From positions 4,588,001 to 4,652,000 of the forward strand of contig NZ_CP013106.1 in the NCBI RefSeq assembly GCF_001431725.1: a stretch of 64,000 nucleotides of DNA, written 5' to 3'. Positions 24,544 to 33,886 of this stretch are shown here, in pieces. This DNA is from Halomonas huangheensis (GTDB lineage: Bacteria; Pseudomonadota; Gammaproteobacteria; Pseudomonadales; Halomonadaceae). The position numbers and the translations under genes were made by a program. Every line of letters begins with the position of its first letter. Position 1 is the first letter of the stretch. The notes under the pieces are model-generated. The model was not told where the DNA came from. It saw only the letters and a list, made by a program, of their open reading frames with translations, and did not search any database.

Positions 24544-25851
24544 TCAAACAAGGCTCGGCAGGAAAGTCACCAACCCCGGCAGCAGATAGAACAGCAGCAT
24601 ACCGAGCAGGAAACACAGCACGATCGGCCAGGCTGCCGCGAAGATGGTCGGCATCGAGACACTCGGTGCACCACCCTTGATGGCGAACAGGTTATAGCCA
24701 AACGGCGGCGTCAAACTGCCGATGGCGAGGTTGATCAAAAACAGCGTCCAGAACCAGATTGGATCGAACTCATAGGCTTTTACCAGCGGTGCATAGATCG
24801 GGATGACCACCATCATGAAGGCGATCTGATCGATGAACATGCAGGCCAGCAGCGGGATCACCATCAGCACCAGGAACATCAACGCAGGGTCGAGATTCAG
24901 GCTGGATGCTGTCGCCACCAGACCGGCCGTGGCACCGGTAAAGGACAACAACTGACTGAACAGCTTGGAACAGGCCAGAATGGTGATGATCATGGCGCTG
25001 ATCGACAATGACGACAGCAGTGACTCTCCGGCCATCTTCAGGCTGAAGCGACGGTAATAACAGGCGACCAGAATCGCGCCCAATACGCCGGTAGCTGCTG
25101 ATTCGGAAGGCGTCGCCACACCCAGCATCATCAACCCCAGCACCGCGAAGATGATGATGCTGAATGGCGCCATATTGGCCAACGCCTTCACTCGCTCTTT
25201 CCAGGTCCGATCACCGACATCATCGGCAGCCGGTGCACAGGATGGGTCCTTGATCAGGCAGAAGACGACATAGGCCACAAACAGCAGTGCCAGCACGATA
25301 CCGGGAATGACACCGGCAATCAGCAACCTGGCAATCGAGACATCGACCATCGAACCGATGATGATCACCATCAGACTTGGCGGAATGATCGCCGCAAGGC
25401 CGGCGCCCCCAAGTATCAAGCCGATCGACAGGCGATCCTCGTAGCCACGCTCCTGCATGGTCGGTAATGCAGAGCGGCTGAGCATTGCGGTGACAGCCAG
25501 CCCTGAGCCTGACAGCGCGCCGAATAGTGTCGATAACGCCACTACGAAGAAGTAAAGGCGTCCCTTGATACGCCCCATGAGCGTATCGAGTGAGTCGAAG
25601 ATCACGTCGATGGAACCGGATCGAAACAGCAACTCGCCCATCAGCACGAACAGTGCAATGGTTGTCAGTGTCTCAGAGGTCACGGTGTCATAGACGCTAT
25701 TGGAGAATAGCCCGAAGCCCGCCGTACCCATCAACCACAGGGTGCCGATGACGTTGATCGCCAGGAAGGCCACGAAGATCGGCACCCCCATGGCAAACAG
25801 GATCATCAGCAGGGTGATGGCGAGGCCGAGCGTGACATACCATTCCATCAA
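24544..25851 (-). CDS. TRAP transporter large permease (second system)
   Basis: A 435-residue DctM-family protein with about 12 membrane segments. It shows LTTIALFVLMGELLFRSGSI, GALSGSGLAVTAMLSRSALP, GAGLAAIIPPSLMVIIIG, ACMFIDQIAFMMVVIPIYAP and IGSLTPPFGYNLF. The start ATG 25851 is immediately adjacent to the stop of the small subunit. It is expressed from the minus strand after dctP and dctQ homologues, with the RraA-like gene behind it. The ligand is unknown; the RraA-like neighbour hints at a keto or hydroxy acid. Confidence 0.95.
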   Translation of the reverse strand: MMEWYVTLGLAITLLMILFAMGVPIFVAFLAINVIGTLWLMGTAGFGLFSNSVYDTVTSETLTTIALFVLMGELLFRSGSIDVIFDSLDTLMGRIKGRLYFFVVALSTLFGALSGSGLAVTAMLSRSALPTMQERGYEDRLSIGLILGGAGLAAIIPPSLMVIIIGSMVDVSIARLLIAGVIPGIVLALLFVAYVVFCLIKDPSCAPAADDVGDRTWKERVKALANMAPFSIIIFAVLGLMMLGVATPSESAATGVLGAILVACYYRRFSLKMAGESLLSSLSISAMIITILACSKLFSQLLSFTGATAGLVATASSLNLDPALMFLVLMVIPLLACMFIDQIAFMMVVIPIYAPLVKAYEFDPIWFWTLFLINLAIGSLTPPFGYNLFAIKGGAPSVSMPTIFAAAWPIVLCFLLGMLLFYLLPGLVTFLPSLV

Positions 25852-26373
25852 TCAGCGCTCCTGCTCAATGTCGTCATGCGGCCACTCAACGCTGTCCGGC
25901 AACAGACAGCGGCGCAGGAAGTACAGCGCAGTGCCGACGAAGCCATAGCCGATAAAGGCCGATATCCAGAACTTGGGAATACTCAGACCCATGGCGGTTG
26001 TGGTGCCGCTACTGAACTGCCTCAGTGTCTCACTGACCAGCATCCAGGCCGCAATCAGACAGATGGCCCCGGCCACCAGCGCGATAACGCGCTCATAGTG
26101 GCGACGAACACGCCCCACCATCTGCTCCTGGAGAACTGTAATCGCGATATGTCCCTGACGCCTCGCCAGCTCGGGCATCGCCAGACTCGCAGCAATACAC
26201 AGACAATAGGCAATCACCGAGCTCGACCACAGGGTCGGTGCATTGAAGAAATAGCGCGCCACTACCTCGATCCAGTAGGCGACGACGATGCCGCACAATG
26301 CGGCACCGCCAAGCAGGAAACCAAAGTGTGTCAGCCGGTCCTGAACACGCAGCAATGCGTTCAGCATATTCAT
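25852..26373 (-). CDS. TRAP transporter small permease (second system)
   Basis: A 173-residue DctQ-type protein with four hydrophobic segments. It includes VVARYFFNAPTLWSSSVIAY (the conserved R-F-N-P stretch at the end of helix 1) and a C-terminal FVGTALYFLRRCL helix. It lies 10 bases after the binding-protein gene and abuts the large subunit gene, so all three are one transcription unit on the minus strand. Confidence 0.88.
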   Translation of the reverse strand: MNMLNALLRVQDRLTHFGFLLGGAALCGIVVAYWIEVVARYFFNAPTLWSSSVIAYCLCIAASLAMPELARRQGHIAITVLQEQMVGRVRRHYERVIALVAGAICLIAAWMLVSETLRQFSSGTTTAMGLSIPKFWISAFIGYGFVGTALYFLRRCLLPDSVEWPHDDIEQER

Positions 26374-26383
26374 TGCCTCACGC

Positions 26384-27361
26384 TCACGGTGTCATGCCGT
26401 TCTGCTCGGCAATCTCACGCATGCGGGTCACGGCTTCCGGCGATTTCTCCATACCCAACTGCCAGATGCCTTCAGTCATCAGCTCATCCAGACGCTCGGC
26501 ATCCTCGGCAGCAAAGTGGGTTTCCTGCATCCCCAACTCCTCGAGTGCCGCCCATTCCTCGCTCGCCAACTGATCAAGAACCGGCACGATCTCGGTTTCC
26601 AGTGCCTTACCCTGCTCCAGCAATGCGGTCTGTTCAGCTTCAGGCAGTTGCTGGAAGCGGTTCAGGTTCATCAGCAGGTAGGTATAGGTCTGGCCAAAGG
26701 TCGGCTTGGTGAAATAACCAGCCACCTCATCCCAGCCCAGGTCCTTGACGCCATTGAGCCCCCAGGCAGCGCCATCGATGACGTTACGATCGAGTGCCGA
26801 ATAGACATCACCGCTGGCCATCAGTACCGGTGTACCGCCCAGTCCCTGGGTGACGCTGGAGTAGGACGGACTACCACGCAGGCGCCGCCCTTCAAGGCTG
26901 GGAGCACCATCGATGGGCTCCTTGAGCACATACTGGAAGCCACTGGAGCCAAGCGGAACGATAGCCAGCAGCTTGATGCCGAGTTCGTTGTACTGGCCGT
27001 CGATGAAGTCCCACAAGCCAGACTCACGTGTTCTAGCGGGATCCACCGGAACCGAATCCATGGCCGCGCCAACCCCGGTGGTATTGGTGTGGTAGGCACC
27101 ATGGGTATAGAGCACATCAAATACCCCGGCGGAGACCGGCTCCAACTGCTCGAAAGGAGGTACAACGTCAGGGCCGCTGAGGTTGAACGATAACTCGCCC
27201 TGCGAAGCGCTCTCTACCATGTCGATATAGCGCTCCGCCACTTCCCGGGTATAGGCCGATGTCGCGGTATAACTGGTCAACATGCGCAGATCAGTGGCCG
27301 ATGCCTGGCTACATGCCAGCACCAGAGCCGCCAGGCTCAGGGTCTTGAGTACAGGTTTCAT
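26384..27361 (-). CDS. TRAP substrate-binding protein (second system)
   Basis: A 325-residue DctP-family protein with a signal peptide (LKTLSLAALVLACSQASA then TDLRML). Core features include LSGPDVVPPFEQLEPVSAGV, EGRRLRGSPSYSSVTQGLGG with the ligand-binding Arg pattern, and DVYSALDRNVIDGAAWGLNG. The binding-site strand differs from the first system (RLRGSPS rather than KIRVMQN), so the two probably bind different acids. It is the first gene of the TRAP operon. A 258-bp or larger non-coding stretch separates it from the LysR gene upstream. Confidence 0.93.
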   Translation of the reverse strand: MKPVLKTLSLAALVLACSQASATDLRMLTSYTATSAYTREVAERYIDMVESASQGELSFNLSGPDVVPPFEQLEPVSAGVFDVLYTHGAYHTNTTGVGAAMDSVPVDPARTRESGLWDFIDGQYNELGIKLLAIVPLGSSGFQYVLKEPIDGAPSLEGRRLRGSPSYSSVTQGLGGTPVLMASGDVYSALDRNVIDGAAWGLNGVKDLGWDEVAGYFTKPTFGQTYTYLLMNLNRFQQLPEAEQTALLEQGKALETEIVPVLDQLASEEWAALEELGMQETHFAAEDAERLDELMTEGIWQLGMEKSPEAVTRMREIAEQNGMTP

Positions 27362-27628
27362 GGGATTCTCTCATTGTTTTGTGGATCCTCTGAATCAAGT
27401 GCCGTCACAGGTGAGCACGGTGTCGCGTGGTGACTCACTCTGCTCGGTGACTTTTCAGAGCAACCTTTGTGTCTTGTTCTGGAATCGGTAAGGAAATCTC
27501 TGTCGCAGCCGTACTGCTTCAGGCTAGCCAGTCGTGACCATTGCAGTCAACGAGAAACAAGCGGTTGGTTCTTGGTATTTTTAATACTGTGAATTTATAA
27601 AATTTATACTAGAAAACATTTCAATTAA

Positions 27629-28570
27629 TCAGCACGAAAAATCACTGCATTTCGCCCTTTCATCTTCATTAAACCTATCCATATATCGAATAAATTCATC
27701 AACAAAGGCTTGCCCTGCCAGCGTCAATGCATCCTTCTTCCACAGCAGGTACAGCTCGATATCGCAGATGCCGCCATCTGGCGGAAGCTTCTTCAATCTC
27801 GCCCTTGCCACTTCAACATCTGCACTGTGTTGGGGCAGGCAGCCAATACCGTAGCCAGCCACCAGCAGCCGCACAATTTCGTCATAGTCAGGAGAGGTAG
27901 CGATCACCTTGCCGGTAAACCCATGCTGATCGCGAAAGATCGTCAACGGCGAGAGGCTACCGCCAATCATATCGCTGGAGAAAGACACGAACTCCTCATT
28001 GGCCAGCGCCTCGAGGCCAACTGAATCACTATCAAACAGAGGATGGTGAACACCGCAGTACATGGAGTAACGCTGTCGCAGGAAGAAGTGCCGCTCAAGC
28101 CCCTTGACCGGCCGCGGCGCAAGGCCAATACCAATGGTAGCGGTCGCCGTCTTGACCGTATCGATAATGTCGTCGCTGCGCATCACTTCCAGATGGACAT
28201 TGATCGCTGGAAAGCGGGACCGAAAGTGGCTCCAGAAGCCGTCATAGGCATCCGAGAGTATGCGGCTTGCGGCCAGCACCTTGATCTCACCAACGACATC
28301 ATTGTCTACCGACGACAGCAGCAGTGGCAGCCTGGCAATATCACCATTCACTGCCTCGGCGATATCGTAGACATGCTGGCCGGAACTGGTGAGATAGAAA
28401 TGTCCGCCACTGCGTTCGATCAGCTTCCTGTCGAGCTGGGTTTCGAGCCTGCGCAGCGCCTGGCTGACGGCAGACTGGGTGAGGTGCAGCCGAGCCGAGG
28501 CGGCGCTGATGCTTTGCATCTGCACAATAACCTGAAAGGTGCGCAGGAGATTCCAGTCCAGCCTGTCCAT
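27629..28570 (-). CDS. LysR-family regulator (paralogue 1)
   Basis: A 313-residue LysR-type regulator beginning MDRLDWNLLRTFQVIVQMQS. The winged helix carries ISAASARLHLTQSAVSQALR. ATG 28570 has GGGGAG 5 bases upstream and is preferred to GTG 28576. It is divergent from the M20 peptidase gene and upstream of the second TRAP operon in the same direction. The protein is clearly related to the regulator at 30278, which shares DWNLLRTF and the same domain layout. It could control the TRAP operon, the peptidase gene, or both. Confidence 0.9.
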   Translation of the reverse strand: MDRLDWNLLRTFQVIVQMQSISAASARLHLTQSAVSQALRRLETQLDRKLIERSGGHFYLTSSGQHVYDIAEAVNGDIARLPLLLSSVDNDVVGEIKVLAASRILSDAYDGFWSHFRSRFPAINVHLEVMRSDDIIDTVKTATATIGIGLAPRPVKGLERHFFLRQRYSMYCGVHHPLFDSDSVGLEALANEEFVSFSSDMIGGSLSPLTIFRDQHGFTGKVIATSPDYDEIVRLLVAGYGIGCLPQHSADVEVARARLKKLPPDGGICDIELYLLWKKDALTLAGQAFVDEFIRYMDRFNEDERAKCSDFSC

Positions 28571-28780
28571 CAGCACTCCCCTTTATTGTTCACCCAAGTT
28601 CACCCACATCGCTCACTTGCGTTGTCCTCTTGCCGGCATCAATCCCGCATGCAGCCATCTCGGCATTGAAGCATATCAGTATAGGTAATATCGACTATCA
28701 GAATTGATCCATTGACCGCTCTTTCGACGCCATGCAAATCTCAGTGATCATCATGATTCTGTCGAAACAGGAATCCCGCA

Positions 28781-30103
28781 ATGCTATCCGAAAACCAGAT
28801 ACAACGTATAACAAACTCGGTTGACATACTTTTTGATGAGCAACTGAAATTCACCCAGAAACTCGTCAAGTTTCCTTCGCTACGTGGCCAGGAACATACC
28901 GCACAGGATCTGATGTTCAAGGCGATGTCCGAGCGTGGGTTTTCCATGGATCGCTGGAAAATAGATGTTGCTGATATTGAGCACCACGAGGGATTTGGTC
29001 CGGTCACGGTCTCCTACGAGAATGCCTTCAATGTCGTCGGTACCTATCGCCCCGACTCCCAGCTTTCACAAGCCGATGCCCCCGAGGGTCGTTCGCTGAT
29101 CCTCAACGGCCATATTGACGTTGTACCTACCGGCCCGCTGGAGATGTGGAGCCGCTCACCGTGGCAGCCAGATATCATCGATGGCTGGATGTATGGCCGC
29201 GGCGCGGCGGACATGAAAGCCGGGTTGGTCGCCAATCTGTTCGCCTACGACGCGGTACGCACTGCAGGCCTGCGCCCCCAGGCACCGATCTACTTCCAGT
29301 CGGTGGTTGAGGAGGAGTGCACCGGCAATGGCGCTCTCGCCGCTCTGCTACGCGGTTATGAAGCCGACGCGGTCATCATTCCCGAGCCGGAAGAGAACAT
29401 GCTGGTACGCGCCAATGTCGGCGTACTGTGGTTCAAGGTTCGCATGCTCGGCCAGCCGTCTCACACCCGTGAAATGACTTCCGGCTTCAACGCCATCGAT
29501 GCTGCCTATGCCGCTATCCAGGCACTGCGCGGGCTCGAGAAGGAATGGAACGACGAGAAGGACCAGCACCGCTACTTCGAGGACCTCGAACACCCGATCA
29601 ATTTCAACATCGGTCAGATCAATGGTGGTGATTGGCCATCCACGGTGCCCCCCTGGTGCGAGTTCGATGTGCGTGCCGCCATCTATCCGGGCATGAGCGC
29701 CAACGATGCACGCGAGCGCATCGAGCAGACGCTGGCCGAAGCGGTCAAGACTGATACACGGCTGGGTGGTGAGATGCCGGAGATCACCTATACCGGCTTC
29801 TATGCTGAGGGCTATGTGCTGGAAGAAGGCTCGGACGCAGAAAAGACCCTGCGCCAGTGCCACGAGACCGCATTCAAGAGCGAACTACAGAGCTTCACCA
29901 CTCCCGGCTACCTCGATGCACGAGTCTTCACCATCTATGGTGATATGCCGACTCTCGTCTACGGCCCGGTATCAAAGGATATCCATGGCTTCGACGAGCG
30001 TGTACACCTCGAATCACTGAAGCTGATCACCAAGACGATTGCACTATTCATCGCTCAATGGTGTGGGGTACAGGAGTCCAACAACACCGCTGGCAACGAC
30101 TGA
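28781..30103 (+). CDS. M20-family amidohydrolase (ArgE/DapE-like deacylase)
   Basis: A 440-residue metallo-amidohydrolase of peptidase family M20. Zinc ligands and catalytic residues are visible: His and Asp in LNGHIDVVPTG, Asp in GRGAADMKAG, the Glu-Glu pair in VVEEECTGNGA, the acidic ligand in IPEPEEN and the C-terminal His in KDIHGFDERVHLES. Such enzymes remove N-acyl groups or cleave short amides in the cytoplasm. The dimerisation domain lies in the middle (about 210-330). It is flanked by two LysR regulators, one divergent and one downstream. The likely substrate is an N-acyl amino acid or dipeptide, but cannot be named. Confidence 0.92.
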   Translation: MLSENQIQRITNSVDILFDEQLKFTQKLVKFPSLRGQEHTAQDLMFKAMSERGFSMDRWKIDVADIEHHEGFGPVTVSYENAFNVVGTYRPDSQLSQADAPEGRSLILNGHIDVVPTGPLEMWSRSPWQPDIIDGWMYGRGAADMKAGLVANLFAYDAVRTAGLRPQAPIYFQSVVEEECTGNGALAALLRGYEADAVIIPEPEENMLVRANVGVLWFKVRMLGQPSHTREMTSGFNAIDAAYAAIQALRGLEKEWNDEKDQHRYFEDLEHPINFNIGQINGGDWPSTVPPWCEFDVRAAIYPGMSANDARERIEQTLAEAVKTDTRLGGEMPEITYTGFYAEGYVLEEGSDAEKTLRQCHETAFKSELQSFTTPGYLDARVFTIYGDMPTLVYGPVSKDIHGFDERVHLESLKLITKTIALFIAQWCGVQESNNTAGND

Positions 30104-30157
30104 CCACCAGCCGGTGTGACGTGACGTTGCCTGGAACGACATTGTTGATGATGCCAC

Positions 30158-30182
30158 TCGTGCCCGACCTCGTCGGGCACGA
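30158..30182 (+). terminator. hairpin between M20 gene and LysR paralogue 2
   Basis: An 11-bp perfect stem (TCGTGCCCGAC with its complement) around a 3-base loop, 54 bases after the M20 stop. There is no T run, so intrinsic termination is uncertain. It may instead protect the M20 transcript end. Confidence 0.5.
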
Positions 30183-30277
30183 CGCCGTCGGGTAGCCGCT
30201 GTGATATAACAACACAGATCCCGCGCGGTGCCGCAATGCCCGCCGCCCGCTCCACTCATTGGTCAGGGAGTCATGCC

Positions 30278-31264
30278 ATGCGCCCCATCCACGACACCCT
30301 CGACTGGAATCTGCTGCGTACCTTCATCGTCATCGTTCAGGAACAAAGCGTTAGTCGGGCGGCCACTCGCCTGTACCTTTCCCAGCCTGCCGTCAGCCTA
30401 TCGCTGAAACGCCTTGAGGAACGCCTCGGGCAGAAATTGATCGAGCGCGATAGCCATCGCTTCCGAGTCACTGAAGCCGGCCATCTCGTCTATCGCGAAG
30501 CGGTGGAGATCTACGCCAATGTCGCCAGACTCGCAGCGTCAGTCGGCGAATCGGACCCGGAGATTGCCGGACATATCTCACTGGCCTTCGTTACCGGTAT
30601 CGAGTGCTGCTTCCTCGACAGCGTGCTGGAGCAATTCCATCAGCGACACCCGCATGTCACCTTCGAGATCGAGGACATGTCGAGTATGGAGGTTCAGCAG
30701 GCGCTTCTGCAGCGCCAGAGCCTGCTGGGAATCTGCCTGATGCAACGCACGCCGGATCACCTGACTGGCCATACCCTCGCCCGCCAGCAATACCGCCTGT
30801 ACTGCGGCCCTCATCATCACCTGTTCGGGCGCCACAACCTATCCATGGATGAGCTCAAGTTGGAACCGTATATCTCCTTCAGTAGTGAACAGCTGGATGG
30901 TGTTCTCTCGCCGCTGGCCGTGTTCCGCGCCAATCAGGGGCTGAAGGGGCCAGTGGTCGGCCAGTCCAGTCGTCTACAGGAAATCCAGCGCATGATCGAG
31001 GCCAGCATGGGCATCGGCTGCTTACCTGAATACACGGTGATGCGTGATGTGAAGGAAGGTCGACTATGGCCTTTGCCGCCCTACGATGGTGTCGCGCCCA
31101 TCGACCTGAACGTGCTGTGGCACAGCGATGAGCGCTTCAATGTCGTCGAACGGACCTTCATCGAATTCTTCCAGAATGCGCTGGCCAAAGTGCCGCTGGA
31201 AGACCGACTGAGTCGGGGCATCGATACTGCTCCACCGGACCTCAAACAGAGCGCCGCATCCTGA
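30278..31264 (+). CDS. LysR-family regulator (paralogue 2)
   Basis: A 328-residue LysR-type regulator. The N-terminus DTLDWNLLRTFIVIVQEQSV and helix-turn-helix SRAATRLYLSQPAVSLSLKR resemble paralogue 1 at 27629. ATG 30278, 7 bases after GGGAG, is chosen over an earlier in-frame start. It lies downstream of the M20 gene and convergent with the ThDP-enzyme operon. The two paralogues probably arose by duplication and may answer related acyl-amino or carboxylate effectors. Confidence 0.9.
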   Translation: MRPIHDTLDWNLLRTFIVIVQEQSVSRAATRLYLSQPAVSLSLKRLEERLGQKLIERDSHRFRVTEAGHLVYREAVEIYANVARLAASVGESDPEIAGHISLAFVTGIECCFLDSVLEQFHQRHPHVTFEIEDMSSMEVQQALLQRQSLLGICLMQRTPDHLTGHTLARQQYRLYCGPHHHLFGRHNLSMDELKLEPYISFSSEQLDGVLSPLAVFRANQGLKGPVVGQSSRLQEIQRMIEASMGIGCLPEYTVMRDVKEGRLWPLPPYDGVAPIDLNVLWHSDERFNVVERTFIEFFQNALAKVPLEDRLSRGIDTAPPDLKQSAAS

Positions 31265-31280
31265 GTGCGGCCCTGCTACG

Positions 31281-31319
31281 ATGACCCGCCGTGATGACCC
31301 GCCGTGATGGTCCACTGTG
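31281..31319. repeat. 13-bp tandem repeat in convergent intergenic region
   Basis: ATGACCCGCCGTG is present twice in tandem (31281-31293, 31294-31306), followed by a third degenerate copy, ATGGTCCACTGTG, at 31307-31319. Confidence 0.75.
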
Positions 31320-31345
31320 ATAGCCCCTCCCGGGAGCTATCACAG
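31315..31345. terminator. possible bidirectional terminator hairpin
   Basis: CTGTGATAGC pairs with GCTATCACAG (31336-31345) around an 11-base loop. It lies between the convergent LysR and ThDP-enzyme genes. No T run follows on either strand. Confidence 0.5.
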
Positions 31346-31380
31346 CGGGCCGTCAGCCTGAAGGCACTGAAACTACCGCG

Positions 31381-33111
31381 TCAGTCAGCGGCAGTCTGCT
31401 CGGCGATGCGTGCCAGCGCGGCATCGCGAATCTCGCTGAGTCGCTGACCCGGGGCGATATAATCGGACTCGTAGCGCAACTCGATCAGTACCGGAAGCCG
31501 CTCGCGCTCGGCAAATTCCAGCGCCCAGCGCAACGCCGGCTCAACGTCCTCGTCACGCTCGACAACCCGCCCCTGGCCACCGTAGGCCTCGACCAGAGTG
31601 GTAAACGCCGGGTTGGTGAAGGTCAGGGCGATCTCGCGACCTGGGAAGTCACGCTCCTGGTGGGCGCGAATCGTGCCCCACATACCGTTGTTGAACACCA
31701 GCACCACAATGCCGAGACGATACTGCAAGGCCACACCCAGCTCCTGCAGGTTCATCTGGAAACAGCCATCCCCCGCGAAACACACCGCCGGCCGCTCGGG
31801 AAACTCGAGCTTCGATGAGATCGCCGCAGGTAGCCCGTAGCCCATCGAACCGACCGTCGGTGCCAGCGAACTGCCCAACCCCGAGAAGCGTACGAAGCGG
31901 TGTGGATAGAGTGCGTAGTTGCCCGCCCCTACGGTGACACAACCCTTGCCATCCAGCAGACGATCCACGCACAACCCGACGCGGTCGAGGTTCAGCTCTC
32001 CCGGTGCAGGTTGAGGCTCCCGCGTCGCCAGGTATTGCTGGTTGGCCTGATGTGTTGCCTGCTGCCAGCGAGGCTCACTGTCCGGCTGCAACTCACCCAA
32101 TGACTGGGCAAAGCCAACGACATCGGCATTGATCGCCAGGTCAGCTCGATAGACACGCCCCAGCTCTTCCGGGTCGGGATAGACGTGCACCAGTGACTGC
32201 CGCGGCTCAGGCGAAGTAATCCACGAATAACCCTCGCTGGTCGCTTCACCGAGACGTGTCCCTACCGCAATCAACAGATCACAATCGATCAGCCGCTGGC
32301 GCAGGTCGCCATCCATGCCCATCCCAACATGACCAGCAAACAATGGGTTACGCTGATCGAAGCATTCCAGGCGACGCCAGGCGACCCCCACCGGCAGTGC
32401 AAAGCGCTTGGCAAACTCGGCGATCTGCTGCTGAGCCTCAGCTGTCCAGCCGCTACCGCCGAGCAGCAGGAAGGGGCGTTCGGCCTTGGCTAAACGCGCC
32501 TTGAGCTCATCAAGCTGCGGCTGACCGGGGTAGACATGCAACCGCGGCATCGGCTCGGCATCGGCGACCTCCGCCTCACCCCACAAGGTGTCTTCCGGCA
32601 ACGCCAGCACCACCGGCCCAGGGCGACCGCTGGTCGCCACACGCCAGGCGCGGGCGATGTACTCAGGGATACGATCCGTGGCGTCGATCTGCGCCACCCA
32701 CTTGGCCATGGGACCAAACATGCGGCGGTAATCGATCTCCTGGAACGCCTCACGCTCGACAAAGTTATTACCCACCTGACCGACGAACAGAATCATCGGC
32801 GTGGAATCCTGGAAAGCCGTATGCACGCCTATCGAGGCGTTCGTCGCCCCCGGACCACGGGTCACGAAGCAGATACCCGGGTCACCGGTCAGCTTGCCAT
32901 AGGCCTCGGCCATATAGGCGGCGCCACTTTCCTGACGACAGACAATAGGCTCGATGGCATCACGATGCTCGTTGAGCGCATCGATACAGGGCAGGTAACT
33001 CTCACCGGGCACAAGAAAGACGCGGCGTGCGCCATGCTGACGCAGCTGATCGACCAGAATCTGGCCGCCATTGCGCCGCGCCAATGCGCCGGATGATGGT
33101 TGCTTGGTCAT
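31381..33111 (-). CDS. thiamine diphosphate-dependent enzyme (acetolactate-synthase-like)
   Basis: A 576-residue three-domain ThDP enzyme. The Pyr domain has the catalytic Glu in IVCRQESGAAYMAEAYGKLTG, the middle domain LLLGGSGWTAEA, and the PP domain the GDGCFQMNLQELGVALQYRL cofactor motif ending in VFNN. It looks like IlvB-type or decarboxylase-type paralogues without a regulatory subunit gene nearby, so it is probably catabolic rather than a branched-chain synthase. It is last in an operon with a CitE-like lyase and a TRAP system, overlapping the lyase gene by 4 bases. Decarboxylation of a 2-keto acid or ligation of an aldehyde is plausible. Confidence 0.88.
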   Translation of the reverse strand: MTKQPSSGALARRNGGQILVDQLRQHGARRVFLVPGESYLPCIDALNEHRDAIEPIVCRQESGAAYMAEAYGKLTGDPGICFVTRGPGATNASIGVHTAFQDSTPMILFVGQVGNNFVEREAFQEIDYRRMFGPMAKWVAQIDATDRIPEYIARAWRVATSGRPGPVVLALPEDTLWGEAEVADAEPMPRLHVYPGQPQLDELKARLAKAERPFLLLGGSGWTAEAQQQIAEFAKRFALPVGVAWRRLECFDQRNPLFAGHVGMGMDGDLRQRLIDCDLLIAVGTRLGEATSEGYSWITSPEPRQSLVHVYPDPEELGRVYRADLAINADVVGFAQSLGELQPDSEPRWQQATHQANQQYLATREPQPAPGELNLDRVGLCVDRLLDGKGCVTVGAGNYALYPHRFVRFSGLGSSLAPTVGSMGYGLPAAISSKLEFPERPAVCFAGDGCFQMNLQELGVALQYRLGIVVLVFNNGMWGTIRAHQERDFPGREIALTFTNPAFTTLVEAYGGQGRVVERDEDVEPALRWALEFAERERLPVLIELRYESDYIAPGQRLSEIRDAALARIAEQTAAD

Positions 33112-33884
33112 GGAGTGTTCTCTTTATTGGTGGTGTCTTGAGAGTTATGTCCGAGGGCATGATGCAGTGGCGCAATCTGGCGGGGATCGACAACACAGCG
33201 CGCATGGAAGCCCTGGCGTCGAGCCCAATCCTGATCCTCGACAAAGCCCTCGGCTTCAGGCCAGGGACCATCGATCGCCACACAGTTGGCACGCTGGCAG
33301 GTATTCAGAAACCGGCTTCGCCAGGCAACCAGCCCCGATGCGCGATTGGCTCGCTCGAGCCCCAGGTCGGCCGCCAGGTCACCGCTGCCCAGCAACGCCG
33401 CCTGCAGACGCCCGGAAGCCAGAAGGATTTCCGCTGCGTGATTCAGTCCAGTGCGGCTTTCAAGGGTAGGAATCAGTAATGTGCTGCCGACAGGTAACCC
33501 CAGGCGCAGTTCGTGTTCGGTCAGCAGCCTATCGAGCCTCTCGATGTGCTCCACCGATTCCACCTGAGGCAGGAACACCACTGCCGGACCAGCCGGCATC
33601 AGCCATGCCAACTCCTGCTCGCCGCCGTTATCCAACTGATTGATGCGCACGGCTGCCAGGCAATGCTGGCGCTCGCAACACGCCTTGATTTCGGCAAACT
33701 CAGCACACGTCTGCTGGCGATGGCTGGCGGGCGTGAACTCCTCCAGATCCACCACCAGCACGTCGGGGCCAGCAGCCAGCGCCGCCTCGATCCGGGCGTG
33801 ATCATGCCCTGCAGTGAACAACCAACTGCGTGAGGCACTGATCGGTGACATGCGAGTGGCTGAAGCATTTGTGGGCGATGCCAT
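33108..33884 (-). CDS. CitE-like / HpcH-HpaI family lyase
   Basis: A 258-residue TIM-barrel protein of the CitE/HpcH aldolase group. It has RSWLFTAGHDHARIEAALAA, the metal-binding VVDLEEFTP with two acidic residues, AAVRINQLDNGG with Arg for the CoA or acid group, LPQVESVEHIERL with the conserved Glu and LIPTLESRTGL. CitE-like enzymes cleave citramalyl-CoA or malyl-CoA, or act as free-acid aldolases. GGAGG lies about 7 bases before the ATG. Together with the ThDP enzyme it would cleave then decarboxylate or ligate a branched hydroxy acid brought in by the TRAP system. Confidence 0.82.
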   Translation of the reverse strand: MASPTNASATRMSPISASRSWLFTAGHDHARIEAALAAGPDVLVVDLEEFTPASHRQQTCAEFAEIKACCERQHCLAAVRINQLDNGGEQELAWLMPAGPAVVFLPQVESVEHIERLDRLLTEHELRLGLPVGSTLLIPTLESRTGLNHAAEILLASGRLQAALLGSGDLAADLGLERANRASGLVAWRSRFLNTCQRANCVAIDGPWPEAEGFVEDQDWARRQGFHARCVVDPRQIAPLHHALGHNSQDTTNKENTP

Positions 33885-33886
33885 GT

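Noticed and set aside
24181..25011. Plus-strand frame of 276 codons opposite the RraA-like and TRAP genes
   Set aside because: Its product is rich in Gln, Arg and His with no fold-like pattern, as expected from the complement of membrane-protein codons.
31381..33111. Acetolactate synthase large subunit for branched-chain amino acids
   Set aside because: No small-subunit gene or other ilv genes are adjacent; it is in an operon with TRAP and lyase genes.
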